Notes: generated by a model not told the origin, from the letters alone. A DNA stretch of 64,000 bases from Hyphomicrobium_A sp963745205 (GCA_963745205.1 CAVUWX010000013.1:62001-126000), one strand, 5' to 3'; numbered from the stretch's first letter, positions 28,136 through 37,606 are shown. Numbers and translations are program-made.

Positions 28136-28990
28136 TCAGCTGCCCGAGCTTGTGCTCGGGCAGCCGTTTTCGATCGGCGCGCTGCCGTCCTTTTCGCCGC
28201 TGGCTGCGCGAAAGGCATAGTGGTCGCCACAGACGCTGACCTCGGGAGGGAGCTGCGTCTGTGTGAACAGGTCGTGCCCCTGCCGCAGCTGTTGCCAGAA
28301 CGACGCCTCAGGAGCGCGTGCGTGCCACGCCAAATTCGCGTCCGTCATCCGGAACGGGAACACCTGCACCTGGAACCGCTTCTGGCCCCCTTGTAGCGCC
28401 ACGGTGATCAGCGCCCAGATCTCGTCGATGACGGGATCGGTCATGGCGTAGCAGCCGATCGAGCGGCAATCACCGTGCACCATCAGCAGCGAGCCGGTGT
28501 GGCCGTGCGCGCGGTCGAATGCGTTGGGGAAACCGAGGTTGAAGGAGCGGTGGTACTTGCTGTTTGGATTAAGCGCGGCGGAGTCTACGGTGTAGAAGCC
28601 CTCGGGCGCCTGCCTGTCGCCCTGCCGCTCCTTCGGGCCCAACCCACCCGACCACATGCAGATCGGGTAGGTTGCGAAGCGCTCGAAGCGGCCGTCGTGC
28701 TTCAGCCAGACCTCCAGCTCGAACTCGCGCTTGAAGATGCGCACGAATACAGGATCGCCGAGCTTGGCGCCTTGCGCGGCTAGACGCGCTGGCAAGTTCT
28801 GCAGATCCGGCGTGCCGGGCAGCGTCTGACCGCTTGAATAGGCGCGCCAGTGGTCTGCCTTCGTGGACCAGATCGCCTCTTCCTCGAGCATCGCGAAGAT
28901 CTGCGGCCAGAACACAAACGCGGCACCGGCCGCGACCGCAATCGACACGCCGAGAACGACGAGCGTCTTCAGCGTGCGGCTGCTAGCCAT
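28136..28990 (-). CDS. YafK-type L,D-transpeptidase family protein, copy 2
   Basis: 284 residues. It starts 3 bases after copy 3 ends, so the two are surely co-transcribed. A single N-terminal hydrophobic helix (LVVLGVSIAVAAGAAFVFWP) acts as anchor or uncleaved signal. The catalytic motif is HGDCRSIGCYAM. GDRQAPEGFYTV, FNLGFPNAFDRAHG and VQVFPFRMTDANL match the other two copies. An inverted repeat at 28141-28162 lies in the last codons and has no T-run. The gap to copy 1 is 169 bases. Confidence 0.92.
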   Translation of the reverse strand: MASSRTLKTLVVLGVSIAVAAGAAFVFWPQIFAMLEEEAIWSTKADHWRAYSSGQTLPGTPDLQNLPARLAAQGAKLGDPVFVRIFKREFELEVWLKHDGRFERFATYPICMWSGGLGPKERQGDRQAPEGFYTVDSAALNPNSKYHRSFNLGFPNAFDRAHGHTGSLLMVHGDCRSIGCYAMTDPVIDEIWALITVALQGGQKRFQVQVFPFRMTDANLAWHARAPEASFWQQLRQGHDLFTQTQLPPEVSVCGDHYAFRAASGEKDGSAPIENGCPSTSSGS

Positions 28991-28993
28991 GCT

Positions 28994-29995
28994 CTACTGG
29001 GGTGCGCTGGGCGCCGACGTGCTGCCGGTGGATTCCGGAACGCCGAGACCGTAGGAGGTTCCGAAGGCGCCCGGACGCGTCGTCTCAGTCGGCTTGGCGG
29101 CGGCAAATGCCTGCATCTCGCGCAGCTTTGGTCCCGGCACGACGATGCGCTCCTCGGCGAGCTGCTGCTCGGTGGGCTTGGGCACGAACGGAGCAACCAC
29201 CGGGCGCGTGAAGCGCGGGCAGGCGGCGTCGGGCCGCACGCTCGCATTCACAGGTGCCTTGACGTTGACGACGTAGTGGTGATCGCACACCGCGATCGCC
29301 GGCGGCAGGCGGTACTTCTCGAAGTAGTCGTAGCCCTGCTTAAGCGTGCGCCAGAACGCGTAGTTGGGGTTGTCCTTGTAGCGCGCCATGTTCTCCTCCG
29401 ACATGCGGAACGGGAACGCGTGCACGTCGAAGTTCTGCTGCCCGCCTTTCAGCGCTTCACGGGCGAGGCCGTAGATCTCCTCGATCAGCGCGTCCGTCAT
29501 CGCGTAGCAGCCGACCGACTTGCACTTGCCGTGCACCATCAGCGCATCGCCCGTCCGCTGCAGCGAGCGGTCGTAGGCGTTCGGATACCCGAGGTTGAAG
29601 GCGAGGTAGTACTGCGAGTTGGGGTTCATCTGGTCGGCGTTGACCCGATAGAACCCTTCGGGCGCCTGATGGTCCCCGTACGTCGTCTTTGGACCGATGC
29701 CGCCCGACCAGTTGCAGATGGGATACGTCTTGAAGTGGTAGAAGCGGCCGTCGTCGCGCGCCTTCCACACCTCGAGCTCGGACTCTTCCTTGAAGATGCG
29801 CACGAAGATGGGGGCACCCTGATCCATGCCCTTGCGGCCGAGCAGCATCATCGCTTCGCTGCTGAGCGGCTGATCCGCGGGCGGGATTGACGGCGCGCCG
29901 CCGCTGCAGGCTGCAAGCGCGCAAGCACACGCGAGCGCAGCCATTGCAGCGCACACACGGGCTCTCGGTCTCGAGCCAAGGATGATCATACGCAT
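28994..29995 (-). CDS. YafK-type L,D-transpeptidase family lipoprotein, copy 3
   Basis: 333 residues from the ATG at 29995 (another at 29989), with AGGGG upstream. The N-terminus ends with a lipobox, LAACS, so it is probably a lipoprotein, unlike copies 1 and 2. Catalytic motif: HGKCKSVGCYAM. The C-terminal 90 residues are a Pro/Ala-rich extension (APFVPKPTEQQLAEERIVVP). It is the first gene of the minus-strand run and is followed at 3 bases by copy 2. Function as for copy 1, but anchored to a membrane. Confidence 0.92.
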   Translation of the reverse strand: MRMIILGSRPRARVCAAMAALACACALAACSGGAPSIPPADQPLSSEAMMLLGRKGMDQGAPIFVRIFKEESELEVWKARDDGRFYHFKTYPICNWSGGIGPKTTYGDHQAPEGFYRVNADQMNPNSQYYLAFNLGYPNAYDRSLQRTGDALMVHGKCKSVGCYAMTDALIEEIYGLAREALKGGQQNFDVHAFPFRMSEENMARYKDNPNYAFWRTLKQGYDYFEKYRLPPAIAVCDHHYVVNVKAPVNASVRPDAACPRFTRPVVAPFVPKPTEQQLAEERIVVPGPKLREMQAFAAAKPTETTRPGAFGTSYGLGVPESTGSTSAPSAPQ

Positions 29996-30175
29996 ACGCA
30001 GTGCCCCTGGCGCACGGTGATCACCATCAACGTCCAATCCCTAACATATCGTTAACGTTACGGAATTCCTACCGCGCCGGGCAAGCTTAGGCGCGCAGGT
30101 GATTCTTTGCCAGTATCCCTATGAGTTGGACCGGAATTTGACGGTTAATGATCGGTTTGGCCCGAAATCCCGCCG

Positions 30176-31147
30176 TCAGAGCGCCTGCCCGATCTCCAGG
30201 AAGCGGTCTTGCCGCTGCCGGATGATCTCCTCCGGGCTCTTGCCGTCGAACTCCGACAGCGCGCGGGCCACGGCGTCGCCGGTCGCCTTCATGATCTGAT
30301 CCCGGTCGCGATGGGCCCCCCCGATAGGCTCCGTGATGATCACGTCGATGACGCCCAACTGATCGAGATCCTGGGCGGTGATCTTCATGTTGGTCGCGGC
30401 GTCGATCGCCTTGGCGGAATCGCGCCACAGAATTGAGGCCGCGGCCTCGGGTGAGGCGACCGTGTAGATCGCGTGCTCGAGCATTAAGATGCGGTTGGCG
30501 GTCGCGATGGCGATGGCGCCGCCCGAGCCGCCCTCGCCGATCACGACGGTGATCAGCGGTACGCCGATGCGCAGGCAGCAGTCAGTGGAGCGGGCGATCG
30601 CCTCGGCCTGACCGCGCTCCTCAGCCCCGATTCCCGGATAGGCGCCGGCCGTGTCGATCAACGTGATGATGGGCAGGTTGAACCTCTCGGCGAGCTCCAT
30701 GAGCCGGACGGCCTTGCGGTAGCCCTCGGGCTTGGCCATGCCGAAGTTGTGGCGGATGCGGCTCTCGGTATCGGACCCCTTCTCGTGGCCAATCACCATG
30801 ACCGAGCGGCCGCGGAAACGGCCCAGCCCGCCCACGATGGCTTCGTCCTCGGCGAAATAGCGGTCCCCCGCCATCGGCGTGAAATCGTCGATCAGTGCGT
30901 TGATGAAGTCGAGGGAATGCGGGCGCTCCGGGTGGCGCGCTACCTGCGTCTTCTGCCAAGGCGTGAGCTTGCCGTAGGTGTCAACGAGGGCCGACCTCGC
31001 TTTCTGCTCCAGCTTTTTGATCTCGTCGGCGATGGAGACGGGCCGGTCGTCGCCTTCCAGCGCTCGCAGCTCGGCGACCTTGCTCTCGAGCTCGGCGATG
31101 GGCTTCTCGAAGTCCAGATACGTGCGGATGGCGGCAGGGCGTTCCAA
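30176..31147 (-). CDS. accA: Acetyl-CoA carboxylase carboxyltransferase subunit alpha
   Basis: 323 residues if started at the TTG at 31147, preceded by GAGAAGAG; the protein then begins a few residues before RTYLDFEKPIAELE, as in homologues. The frame reaches 31219 but has no family match there. With AccD it transfers CO2 from carboxybiotin to acetyl-CoA, the first step of fatty-acid synthesis. Family strings: PWQKTQVARHPERPHSLDFI, GRFRGRSVMVIGHEKG, FNLPIITLIDTAGAYPG and GEGGSGGAIAI. accD is not in the window. xerD lies about 100 bases upstream on the same strand. Confidence 0.96.
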   Translation of the reverse strand: MERPAAIRTYLDFEKPIAELESKVAELRALEGDDRPVSIADEIKKLEQKARSALVDTYGKLTPWQKTQVARHPERPHSLDFINALIDDFTPMAGDRYFAEDEAIVGGLGRFRGRSVMVIGHEKGSDTESRIRHNFGMAKPEGYRKAVRLMELAERFNLPIITLIDTAGAYPGIGAEERGQAEAIARSTDCCLRIGVPLITVVIGEGGSGGAIAIATANRILMLEHAIYTVASPEAAASILWRDSAKAIDAATNMKITAQDLDQLGVIDVIITEPIGGAHRDRDQIMKATGDAVARALSEFDGKSPEEIIRQRQDRFLEIGQAL

Positions 31148-31248
31148 TACTCTTCTCGACTCTTCTCGCAGATTGCCAGGGGGCTGCGGACAATCGCGCC
31201 GTGCCTCCGGGCCTGTCAAGACCGATACGCCCTCCGGATTAACGCAAT

Positions 31249-32187
31249 CTAGCGCTCCCTACGGGCGAGCGGATGATGCTGCTCCACGAGCTTTTTGAGC
31301 CGCTCCTCCAGGACATGCGTATAGATCTCAGTGGTGGAAATATCGGCGTGGCCCAGGAGCTGCTGCAGGGAGCGCAGGTCGGCGCCGCGGTCGAGCAAGT
31401 GGCTCGCGAATGCGTGGCGCAAGACGTGCGGGCTGACGCGCTCGGGATCGAGGCCGGCTTCGACGGCGAGCTCCTTCAGGTCGTGGGCGAAGCGCTGCCG
31501 GGTGACGTGCCCTTGAGCGCCACGCGATGGGAATAGCCATTTGGTAGCGACCGTCGGTGTGAAGTCTTCGCCCTCGCCCAGCCCCAGGTAGCGATCGAGC
31601 GCGGTCCTGGCAGACGCGTTTAGCGGCACGAGCCGCTCGCGCCCGCCCTTGCCACGGATGGTCAGCACGCGCTCGTCCCCGGAGAGGACGCTGCGCGGTA
31701 GCGACACGAGCTCGCTGACGCGCATCCCCGTGGCGTAGAGCATCTCGATGAGGCAGTTGAGCCGCAGCGCGCGGCGCCGGTCGGAGCCGGCCGCCGCTTC
31801 GGCGCGCTTCGCTGCGGCGGCGATAAGCCGGTCGACCTCGGCGACGTTGAGCGTCTTTGGCAGCGGGCGCTGTCTGCGTGGCGCCGCGTGACCGAGCGTG
31901 GGATCGTTGGCGACGACGCCCTCGGCGACGAGGAACTTGAAAAGCTGCCGCAGGGCCGAGAGCCGGCGCGCGCGCGAGGCGGGCTTCAGCCCGGCAGCTG
32001 CCGCTTCCCTGAAATAGTCGGATACGTCCGCGGTCGTGGCGGCGGCGAGCGCGACGTTACGGCGCTGCAGGAACTGCCCGAAGTCGCCGAGATCGCGGCG
32101 GTAAGCCTCGATCGTGTTCGCCGCCGAGCCGCGCTCGGCGCTCTGCATGGCGAGGAAGGTCTCGATGTGCGCCGGCGCTTCGACCAT
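31249..32187 (-). CDS. xerD: Site-specific tyrosine recombinase XerD
   Basis: 312 residues with the full catalytic set: Arg156 (GMRVSEL), Lys180 (IRGKGGRER), His254 and Arg257 (HVLRH), His280 (LLGHADIS) and Tyr289 (IYTHV). The N-terminal SAM-like domain fits a chromosome-dimer recombinase acting at dif with XerC and FtsK. The xerD-accA neighbourhood next to aroKB is conserved in Rhizobiales, arguing against a phage integrase. It starts 28 bases after the end of the upstream secreted-protein gene. Confidence 0.95.
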   Translation of the reverse strand: MVEAPAHIETFLAMQSAERGSAANTIEAYRRDLGDFGQFLQRRNVALAAATTADVSDYFREAAAAGLKPASRARRLSALRQLFKFLVAEGVVANDPTLGHAAPRRQRPLPKTLNVAEVDRLIAAAAKRAEAAAGSDRRRALRLNCLIEMLYATGMRVSELVSLPRSVLSGDERVLTIRGKGGRERLVPLNASARTALDRYLGLGEGEDFTPTVATKWLFPSRGAQGHVTRQRFAHDLKELAVEAGLDPERVSPHVLRHAFASHLLDRGADLRSLQQLLGHADISTTEIYTHVLEERLKKLVEQHHPLARRER

Positions 32188-32214
32188 GCCCGCCTCGGCT
32201 CGATAGATTCGCAG

Positions 32215-33963
32215 CTAGTTGACGATGGCCCGCGGCCAGCTCGCAAACAGCGCCTCGAAACCGAGCCTGCGGGCATCCGGTTCCAACCCGGCCCGCTTCA
32301 GTGCGCGGATCGAATCGCCGAGCGCGATCATGTGGGCGCCTTCAGCGCCGTTGGGCCCCAGTGTCTTCATGGCGAGCAGGACCGTGCGGCCGAACTCGCG
32401 CTTTTTGGCGGCGTCCTGCAGCTCGGAGAGGACGCCCGTCTCGGGCAAGTAGCCGCCTGCCGGTTGCGGCGTGCGGCTCGCCGCCTCCCACAGCGGGATC
32501 GGCACGTCGTACTCGAGCGCGTCGAGCACGGTGGCGATGCGGTGGAGCAGCGTCGGGTCGAGGCGGCCATGTACGGCGAGATCTTCGACGTAGTGCAGGC
32601 TTGCGCCGCGGTCCCCAATCGCCTTGCTGTCGGCAATGTCGATCAACGCGAGCCAATGGGTGAGGCTTCCCTCCGGCGAGGCACCCAGTTGCGCGCCGAA
32701 GTTGGCCCAGCTGCGCGCCTTTTCGTAGTCGCCCGCTGCAAGCGCGATCTCGATCGCCGTCTCCGCGTACCAGCCGATTTCAGGCACCGGCACAACGGTG
32801 TCGCTGGCGCGCGCCGAAATGGCGAGCGCGCTGAGGTAGAGGCCGGCGTGGCGCGATTCATCGAGGAAAGAGCGGATGAGCCGCACCTTCTTCAAGGGCG
32901 TGCGCTCGGTCTCCGCCGCAACAAAGAGCTGCGCACGCCGTTCCGCGGTGTTGGCGACCGCTGCAGAATCGGGCTGCGAGGCGTGCGCGCGATAGATGTC
33001 GGCGAGCTCGTTGGGCGTGATGGCATTGACTTGAGCGGCGGCTTCCGCTGCCGGCAGCTTCAGTGCGGGCTGGACGTTGGGGTCGAGCGCGAGGGCGGCC
33101 AGCAGGGACGGGGCCCCCTGTTTCAGCAGCGCCGCCGGCTCGATGCCGCCGCCGGCGGCTTCGACGAGGCGATAGTCGAGCAGCGAGACGGTTTCGTTGC
33201 CGGCGATCTTCGCGTTCGTATGGATGGAAATGGCGTCGAGCGCCTCGAGTCCCGCTGAATCTTTGAGGCCCGCCTCGCGAGCCATCTCCGCCGCAAGCCC
33301 TGCCGCCGCTACGTCGCCGGCGACGGCGGCGCAATAGCCGGAGATCATGGCGGCCTGCGCCTTCAAGGGCGGCGGCAGATCGGCCGGAAGTGCGCCCGCG
33401 TTCTGCGCGGCGGTGCAACCCTGCTCTTTCTTGCCGAGCCCGATATCGTTGCGCGCGGCGAGCATTGCGACGAGGCCGCTAGCGGACGGCATATTCGCAA
33501 GCTCCTGGGCCGCCTGCTTGAGCAGGCCCGAGCGGTAGAGCGTCTCCAGCCGCAGCGCCATGAACTGCTGGTCGACCTCTCCGCCGTCGGGCGGCGTCAC
33601 GTTGGAGGTGATGAGGCGCAGCCATAGCGAATGCAGCGCCGGCGAGCGCGGCGGGATCTCGATCTCGGCGATGAGGCGCTCGAAGGTGGCGACGTCGAGC
33701 CCGCGCCACAACTCGTAGGGCAGACCCGAGCCGTCGGGAGCCATCATGGGCGAAAGGTCGAGCCGCTCCACCGCCTGGCTCTTCGATTCGCCCGGCGGCG
33801 GCGCGATAGTATCGGGTCCCTGCGGGGGCGGAGGTTGCCGCTCGGGCTCGGGGCGCTTCTTCTCTGTGAAGAGGTTTAGTGGGTCCCAATCCTGCGCAGT
33901 GGCTTCGTTGGCGGGGAGCGCAAGCGCCGCGATCAGCACAAGTGCAAGGGCCCGATTGCGCAT
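32215..33963 (-). CDS. Large secreted helical-repeat hypothetical protein
   Basis: 582 residues. A signal peptide (ALVLIAALALPANEATAQ) is followed by a Pro-rich linker and a long all-helical Ala/Leu-rich body that looks like degenerate TPR or Sel1-type repeats (e.g. LYRSGLLKQAAQELANMPSA, AETAIEIALAAGDYEKARSW). Such a protein between xerD and aroK is, as far as I recall, conserved in Rhizobiales without known function. It starts 14 bases after the 48-residue membrane-protein gene, so both form one transcript. Confidence 0.8.
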   Translation of the reverse strand: MRNRALALVLIAALALPANEATAQDWDPLNLFTEKKRPEPERQPPPPQGPDTIAPPPGESKSQAVERLDLSPMMAPDGSGLPYELWRGLDVATFERLIAEIEIPPRSPALHSLWLRLITSNVTPPDGGEVDQQFMALRLETLYRSGLLKQAAQELANMPSASGLVAMLAARNDIGLGKKEQGCTAAQNAGALPADLPPPLKAQAAMISGYCAAVAGDVAAAGLAAEMAREAGLKDSAGLEALDAISIHTNAKIAGNETVSLLDYRLVEAAGGGIEPAALLKQGAPSLLAALALDPNVQPALKLPAAEAAAQVNAITPNELADIYRAHASQPDSAAVANTAERRAQLFVAAETERTPLKKVRLIRSFLDESRHAGLYLSALAISARASDTVVPVPEIGWYAETAIEIALAAGDYEKARSWANFGAQLGASPEGSLTHWLALIDIADSKAIGDRGASLHYVEDLAVHGRLDPTLLHRIATVLDALEYDVPIPLWEAASRTPQPAGGYLPETGVLSELQDAAKKREFGRTVLLAMKTLGPNGAEGAHMIALGDSIRALKRAGLEPDARRLGFEALFASWPRAIVN

Positions 33964-33977
33964 GGCGGTTGAGCCGG

Positions 33978-34124
33978 CTACTCGGTTCGAACTTTGACGC
34001 CCGGAACGGGCTTGGTGACGGTGCGCGTCTGCGGCTCGAATTTGGTGGCAAGGACGTAAAGCACGCCCAGGATGATGGCGCCGATGGTGCCAACGACCGC
34101 AAGAAACCGGAACAAGCTCGGCAT
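33978..34124 (-). CDS. 48-residue single-pass membrane protein
   Basis: Starts with ATG at 34124 and ends with TAG at 33978-33980. After MPSLFRF comes a hydrophobic stretch, LAVVGTIGAIILGVLYVLAT (residues 8-27), and a short polar tail with KFEPQTRTVTKPVPGVKVR. The coding pattern is clean in spite of its size, and it lies 14 bases upstream of the secreted helical-repeat protein. Similar tiny genes beside aroK exist in related genomes as I recall; no function known. It may anchor or regulate its neighbour. Confidence 0.7.
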   Translation of the reverse strand: MPSLFRFLAVVGTIGAIILGVLYVLATKFEPQTRTVTKPVPGVKVRTE

Positions 34125-34296
34125 TTTGCTATCCCGCGTCCTGTTTTAAGTCTCTTTGCATGGTGGCGCCATTATGACTTGCTCTTGGGCACAATCCAAA
34201 GTAGGCGCCGTTGCACCGCGAGGCGTTTCCGGATGCCTTACCGAGCCGCCGCGGGCGGCCAAATCGAATCGGGCTCGATCGCAAGAGTAAGACAAG

Positions 34297-34878
34297 ATGG
34301 GCGAGGCTCAATCGCTTGAAGCGATCAAATCCACCTTGGGCGACAAATCGATCGTTATGGTCGGCCTGATGGGCTGCGGCAAATCGGCTGTCGGTCGCAG
34401 GCTCGCCGCCCGCCTCGGCTTGCCCTTCGTCGATGCCGACGAGGAGATCGAAAAGGCGGCTGGCCAGAGCATCGAGGACATCTTCGCCGAGCACGGGGAG
34501 CCCTATTTCCGCGAGGGCGAGCGCAAGGTGCTTGCCCGCCTGATGCGCTCGGGCCCCCAAGTCTTGGCCACCGGCGGAGGCGCCTTTATGAATGCCGAGA
34601 CGCGCGCCGCCATCGCCGAGCGCGGCATCTCGGTGTGGCTCAAGGCCGATCTCGCGCTGCTTGTGCGCCGCGTGGCGAAGCGCAACAACCGGCCTCTGCT
34701 GAAAAGCGGCGATCCCCAAGCCGTGATGCAAAAGCTTATTGATGTCCGCTATCCCGTCTACGCGCAGGCGGACATCACGGTAGAAAGCCGCGACGTGCCC
34801 CATGACGTGATCGTCGCCGAGCTGATCGAGCGGCTCGCCGGAACACCACCAGCTGCGCGGACCGAGGAGGCGCAATGA
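34297..34878 (+). CDS. aroK: Shikimate kinase
   Basis: 193 residues. It phosphorylates shikimate at the 3-hydroxyl in chorismate synthesis. The P-loop GLMGCGKS is at residues 23-30; DADEEIE (Asp46/Asp48) binds substrate; the shikimate site includes YFREGE and TGGGAF; NRPLL is the lid region. It ends in an ATGA overlap with aroB, so translation is coupled. It is divergent from the 48-residue gene, with about 170 bases holding both promoters. Confidence 0.97.
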   Translation: MGEAQSLEAIKSTLGDKSIVMVGLMGCGKSAVGRRLAARLGLPFVDADEEIEKAAGQSIEDIFAEHGEPYFREGERKVLARLMRSGPQVLATGGGAFMNAETRAAIAERGISVWLKADLALLVRRVAKRNNRPLLKSGDPQAVMQKLIDVRYPVYAQADITVESRDVPHDVIVAELIERLAGTPPAARTEEAQ

Positions 34879-36017
34879 CCTCTGTTTCCGAAATAACGGC
34901 CGTTCGCACGGTTCAGGTGCCGCTCGGCGGCCGCGCCTACGACGTTCTCATCGGTCCAAATCTGATCGCGAACGCTGGCGCACTTATCGCCGCGCGCCTC
35001 GGTGCCCCGAAGTGTGGAATCGTGACTGACGAGAACGTCGCGCGTTTTCATCTTCCTGCACTCGAGGCCGCGCTCGAGCGCGAGAACTTGCATACGGGCT
35101 CGATCGTCTTGAAGTCCGGCGAGTCGACGAAGAGCTTTCGCGAACTCGCTCCGCTCACCGAGCGCCTGCTCGAGATGGGGCTCGAGCGCGGCGATCTCGT
35201 CATCGCATTCGGCGGCGGCGTCATCGGCGATCTCGCCGGCTTCGCCGCGGCAATCCTCCGGCGCGGGGTACGCTTCGTGCAAATCCCAACCTCGCTCCTG
35301 GCGCAGGTCGATTCCTCCGTCGGCGGCAAGACTGGCATCGATACCCAGCAGGGCAAGAACCTCATCGGCGCCTTCCACCAGCCGAGCCTCGTCATCGCCG
35401 ACACTGAAACGCTGCGCACCCTGTCCGAGCGCGAGATGCGCGCCGGCTACGCCGAGGTCGTCAAGTACGGCCTGCTTGGGGATGCGGGGTTCTTTGCCTG
35501 GCTCGAGCAGAGCTGGCGCACCGTGTTCGCCTTCGAGGAAGCCGCGTTGACGCGCGCGATCGAGACGAGCGTCAAGGCCAAGGCCAGCATCGTCGGCCGC
35601 GACGAGACCGAGCAGGGCGAGCGTGCTCTGCTCAATCTCGGTCACACGTTCGGGCATGCCTTCGAAGCCTGGTGCGGCTACTCGGACCGACTGCTGCACG
35701 GCGAGGCGATCGCCATCGGAATGGCGATTGCTTTCCGCTTGTCGGAAGCGCTCGACTACTGCACACCGGGTACGGCGAAGCGCGTGGCGGCGCATTTCGA
35801 GGCCGTCGGGCTGCCGACACGCATCGCCGACATCCCGGGCGCAAAGCCCGACGTCGAGGCGCTCATGCGCCTCATGGCGCAGGACAAGAAGGTACGCCGC
35901 GGCAAGCTGATGTTCATCCTCGCGCGCGGCATCGGCGAGGCTTTCATCGCGAGCGACGTACCGGAAGGCCGCGTGCGCGACTTTCTCTCCGCCGAGATCG
36001 CTGGCGCGGGCCGCTAA
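34875..36017 (+). CDS. aroB: 3-dehydroquinate synthase
   Basis: 380 residues, normal length. It converts DAHP to 3-dehydroquinate with NAD and zinc. Motifs: GGGVIGDLAGFAAAILRRG (NAD site), PTSLLAQVDSSVGGKTG, AGYAEVVKYG and the zinc histidines in NLGHTFGHAFE and LLHGEAIAIGM. The start overlaps aroK by 4 bases; aroK-aroB is a standard operon. Confidence 0.98.
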   Translation: MTSVSEITAVRTVQVPLGGRAYDVLIGPNLIANAGALIAARLGAPKCGIVTDENVARFHLPALEAALERENLHTGSIVLKSGESTKSFRELAPLTERLLEMGLERGDLVIAFGGGVIGDLAGFAAAILRRGVRFVQIPTSLLAQVDSSVGGKTGIDTQQGKNLIGAFHQPSLVIADTETLRTLSEREMRAGYAEVVKYGLLGDAGFFAWLEQSWRTVFAFEEAALTRAIETSVKAKASIVGRDETEQGERALLNLGHTFGHAFEAWCGYSDRLLHGEAIAIGMAIAFRLSEALDYCTPGTAKRVAAHFEAVGLPTRIADIPGAKPDVEALMRLMAQDKKVRRGKLMFILARGIGEAFIASDVPEGRVRDFLSAEIAGAGR

Positions 36018-36122
36018 CTTGCCGTCCTTAGATGTGTGCTAGGTTGCCCGACTTTGCCGGAGCCCCGGCTTGAAGTGCAACAGCAACAGTACGCTCAGAA
36101 CCCCTGCTAGCCCTTAGCTCCC

Positions 36123-37439
36123 ATGCCTATCGCGATCGCCGCCATTATTGTCGCCATCGTCGTGCTCATCGCGCTGTCGGCCTTCTTCAACCTGGGCGAG
36201 ACGGCGCTCACGGCGGCTTCGCGCGCGCGCATGCACGCGCTCGAGCAGGACGGCAACGCACGGGCCGCCGTGGTCAATAGGGTTCTGCGCTCGCCGGAGA
36301 AGATGATCGGCACGATCCTCATCGGCAATACGCTTGTCGACGTGCTCGCCTCCGCGCTCGCATCGGGCCTCGCCATCGTGCTCGTGGGCGAGGTCGGCGT
36401 CGTCTACGCCACCGTCGTCGTCACGTTCCTGATCGTCGTCTTCGCCGCGGTGCTGCCTAAGACCTACGCGCTTGCCTATTCGGACCGCGTCGCGCTTCTC
36501 GTGGCTCCGCTGATGCGGGTGGTGATCGTAGTGCTGAACCCGATCACGGTCGCCATCGAGTTCATCGTCCGGCAACTTTTAAAGCTTACGCCTGGAAAGG
36601 CCGATGACGAAGCCAACATCCTCGCCGCACACGAGGAGATCCGCGGCACGATCGAGCTGCAGAAGAAGGAAGGCGCAGTCGCCCGTCTCGACGCCGACAT
36701 GTTGGGCGGCGTTCTCGACCTCCGCGATCTGCAGGTATCCGACATCATGGTGCATCGAACGAAGATGGAAACCATCGACGCCGACGAGTCGCCGCAGAAG
36801 ATCGTCGATGACCTGTTGCGCACGCAGTACACGCGCGTCCCCATCTGGAAGGACGAGCCCGAGAACATCGTCGGCGTGCTGCACACCAAGGATTTATTTT
36901 CCGCGCTCGGGCGCTCAGGCTGGGACGTCTCGAAGCTCGACATCATGAGCTTTGCCGTCGAGCCGTGGTTCGTTCCCGACACGACGCCGCTCAAAGGCCA
37001 GCTCAACCAGTTCCTCAAGCGCAAGGCTCAGATGGCGCTCGTCGTCGACGAGTACGGCGAAGTGCAGGGATTGATCACCCTGGAGGACATCCTCGAGGAA
37101 ATCGTCGGCCAGATCGCGGACGAGCACGACACCCACGAGGCCGCGATTCGCCCGCAGCCCGACGGTACCGTCAATGTCGACGGCACCGTTGCGATTCGCG
37201 ATCTCAATCGCCAGATGAACTGGAATCTTCCCGACGAGGAGGCGACCACGATCGCCGGGCTGGTCATCCACGAGGCGCAGACGATCCCCGAGCCCGGCCA
37301 AGTTTTCACATTCTACGGCTATCGATTCGAAATCCTGCGCAAGACCCGGAACAAGATCGCGGCCCTGCGCATTAGCCCCGCGGCCGGAGCCGCGTCCCGC
37401 GTCAAGCAGGCAAGCAGCGCACAACCGCAAAAATCCTAG
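36123..37439 (+). CDS. CorC/CNNM-type transport-related membrane protein (DUF21 + CBS pair + CorC domain)
   Basis: 438 residues. The N-terminal DUF21 domain has several hydrophobic segments within residues 1-145. A CBS pair follows (about 190-330): VSDIMVHRTKMETIDADES, YTRVPIWKDEPENIVGVLHTKDL and VVDEYGEVQGLITLEDILEEIVG. The C-terminal CorC_HlyC domain ends near residue 420. Homologues are linked to magnesium/cobalt efflux; the haemolysin label is historical. It follows aroB by about 105 bases, an order common in Rhizobiales. Confidence 0.94.
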   Translation: MPIAIAAIIVAIVVLIALSAFFNLGETALTAASRARMHALEQDGNARAAVVNRVLRSPEKMIGTILIGNTLVDVLASALASGLAIVLVGEVGVVYATVVVTFLIVVFAAVLPKTYALAYSDRVALLVAPLMRVVIVVLNPITVAIEFIVRQLLKLTPGKADDEANILAAHEEIRGTIELQKKEGAVARLDADMLGGVLDLRDLQVSDIMVHRTKMETIDADESPQKIVDDLLRTQYTRVPIWKDEPENIVGVLHTKDLFSALGRSGWDVSKLDIMSFAVEPWFVPDTTPLKGQLNQFLKRKAQMALVVDEYGEVQGLITLEDILEEIVGQIADEHDTHEAAIRPQPDGTVNVDGTVAIRDLNRQMNWNLPDEEATTIAGLVIHEAQTIPEPGQVFTFYGYRFEILRKTRNKIAALRISPAAGAASRVKQASSAQPQKS

Positions 37440-37606
37440 TTCCTGTGCGTGCTTACCGTTTGTTTGTAGCGCGCGGCCTCTCGTTCAGCTTAGGTTCAGG
37501 CGCATCCCTTGAATCTAACCAAGGCTCACGCTGGGAGGATGCGAATGTGTGCGGTGTCCTCTTGCGTTCGCGATAGGAAGCGCACCGAAAATAGGAAGGA
37601 ACCGTA

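Noticed and set aside
28141..28162. Perfect 9-base inverted repeat TGCCCGAGC/GCTCGGGCA as terminator
   Set aside because: It lies inside the last codons of the L,D-transpeptidase copy 2 and has no T-run on either strand; left unassigned.
31249..32187. Tyrosine recombinase as a phage integrase
   Set aside because: Sequence and neighbourhood (accA, aroKB) fit chromosomal XerD; no tRNA or att site near.
36123..37439. Haemolysin or toxin for the CorC/CNNM gene
   Set aside because: The label is historical; domain order DUF21-CBS-CorC fits an ion-transport-related membrane protein.
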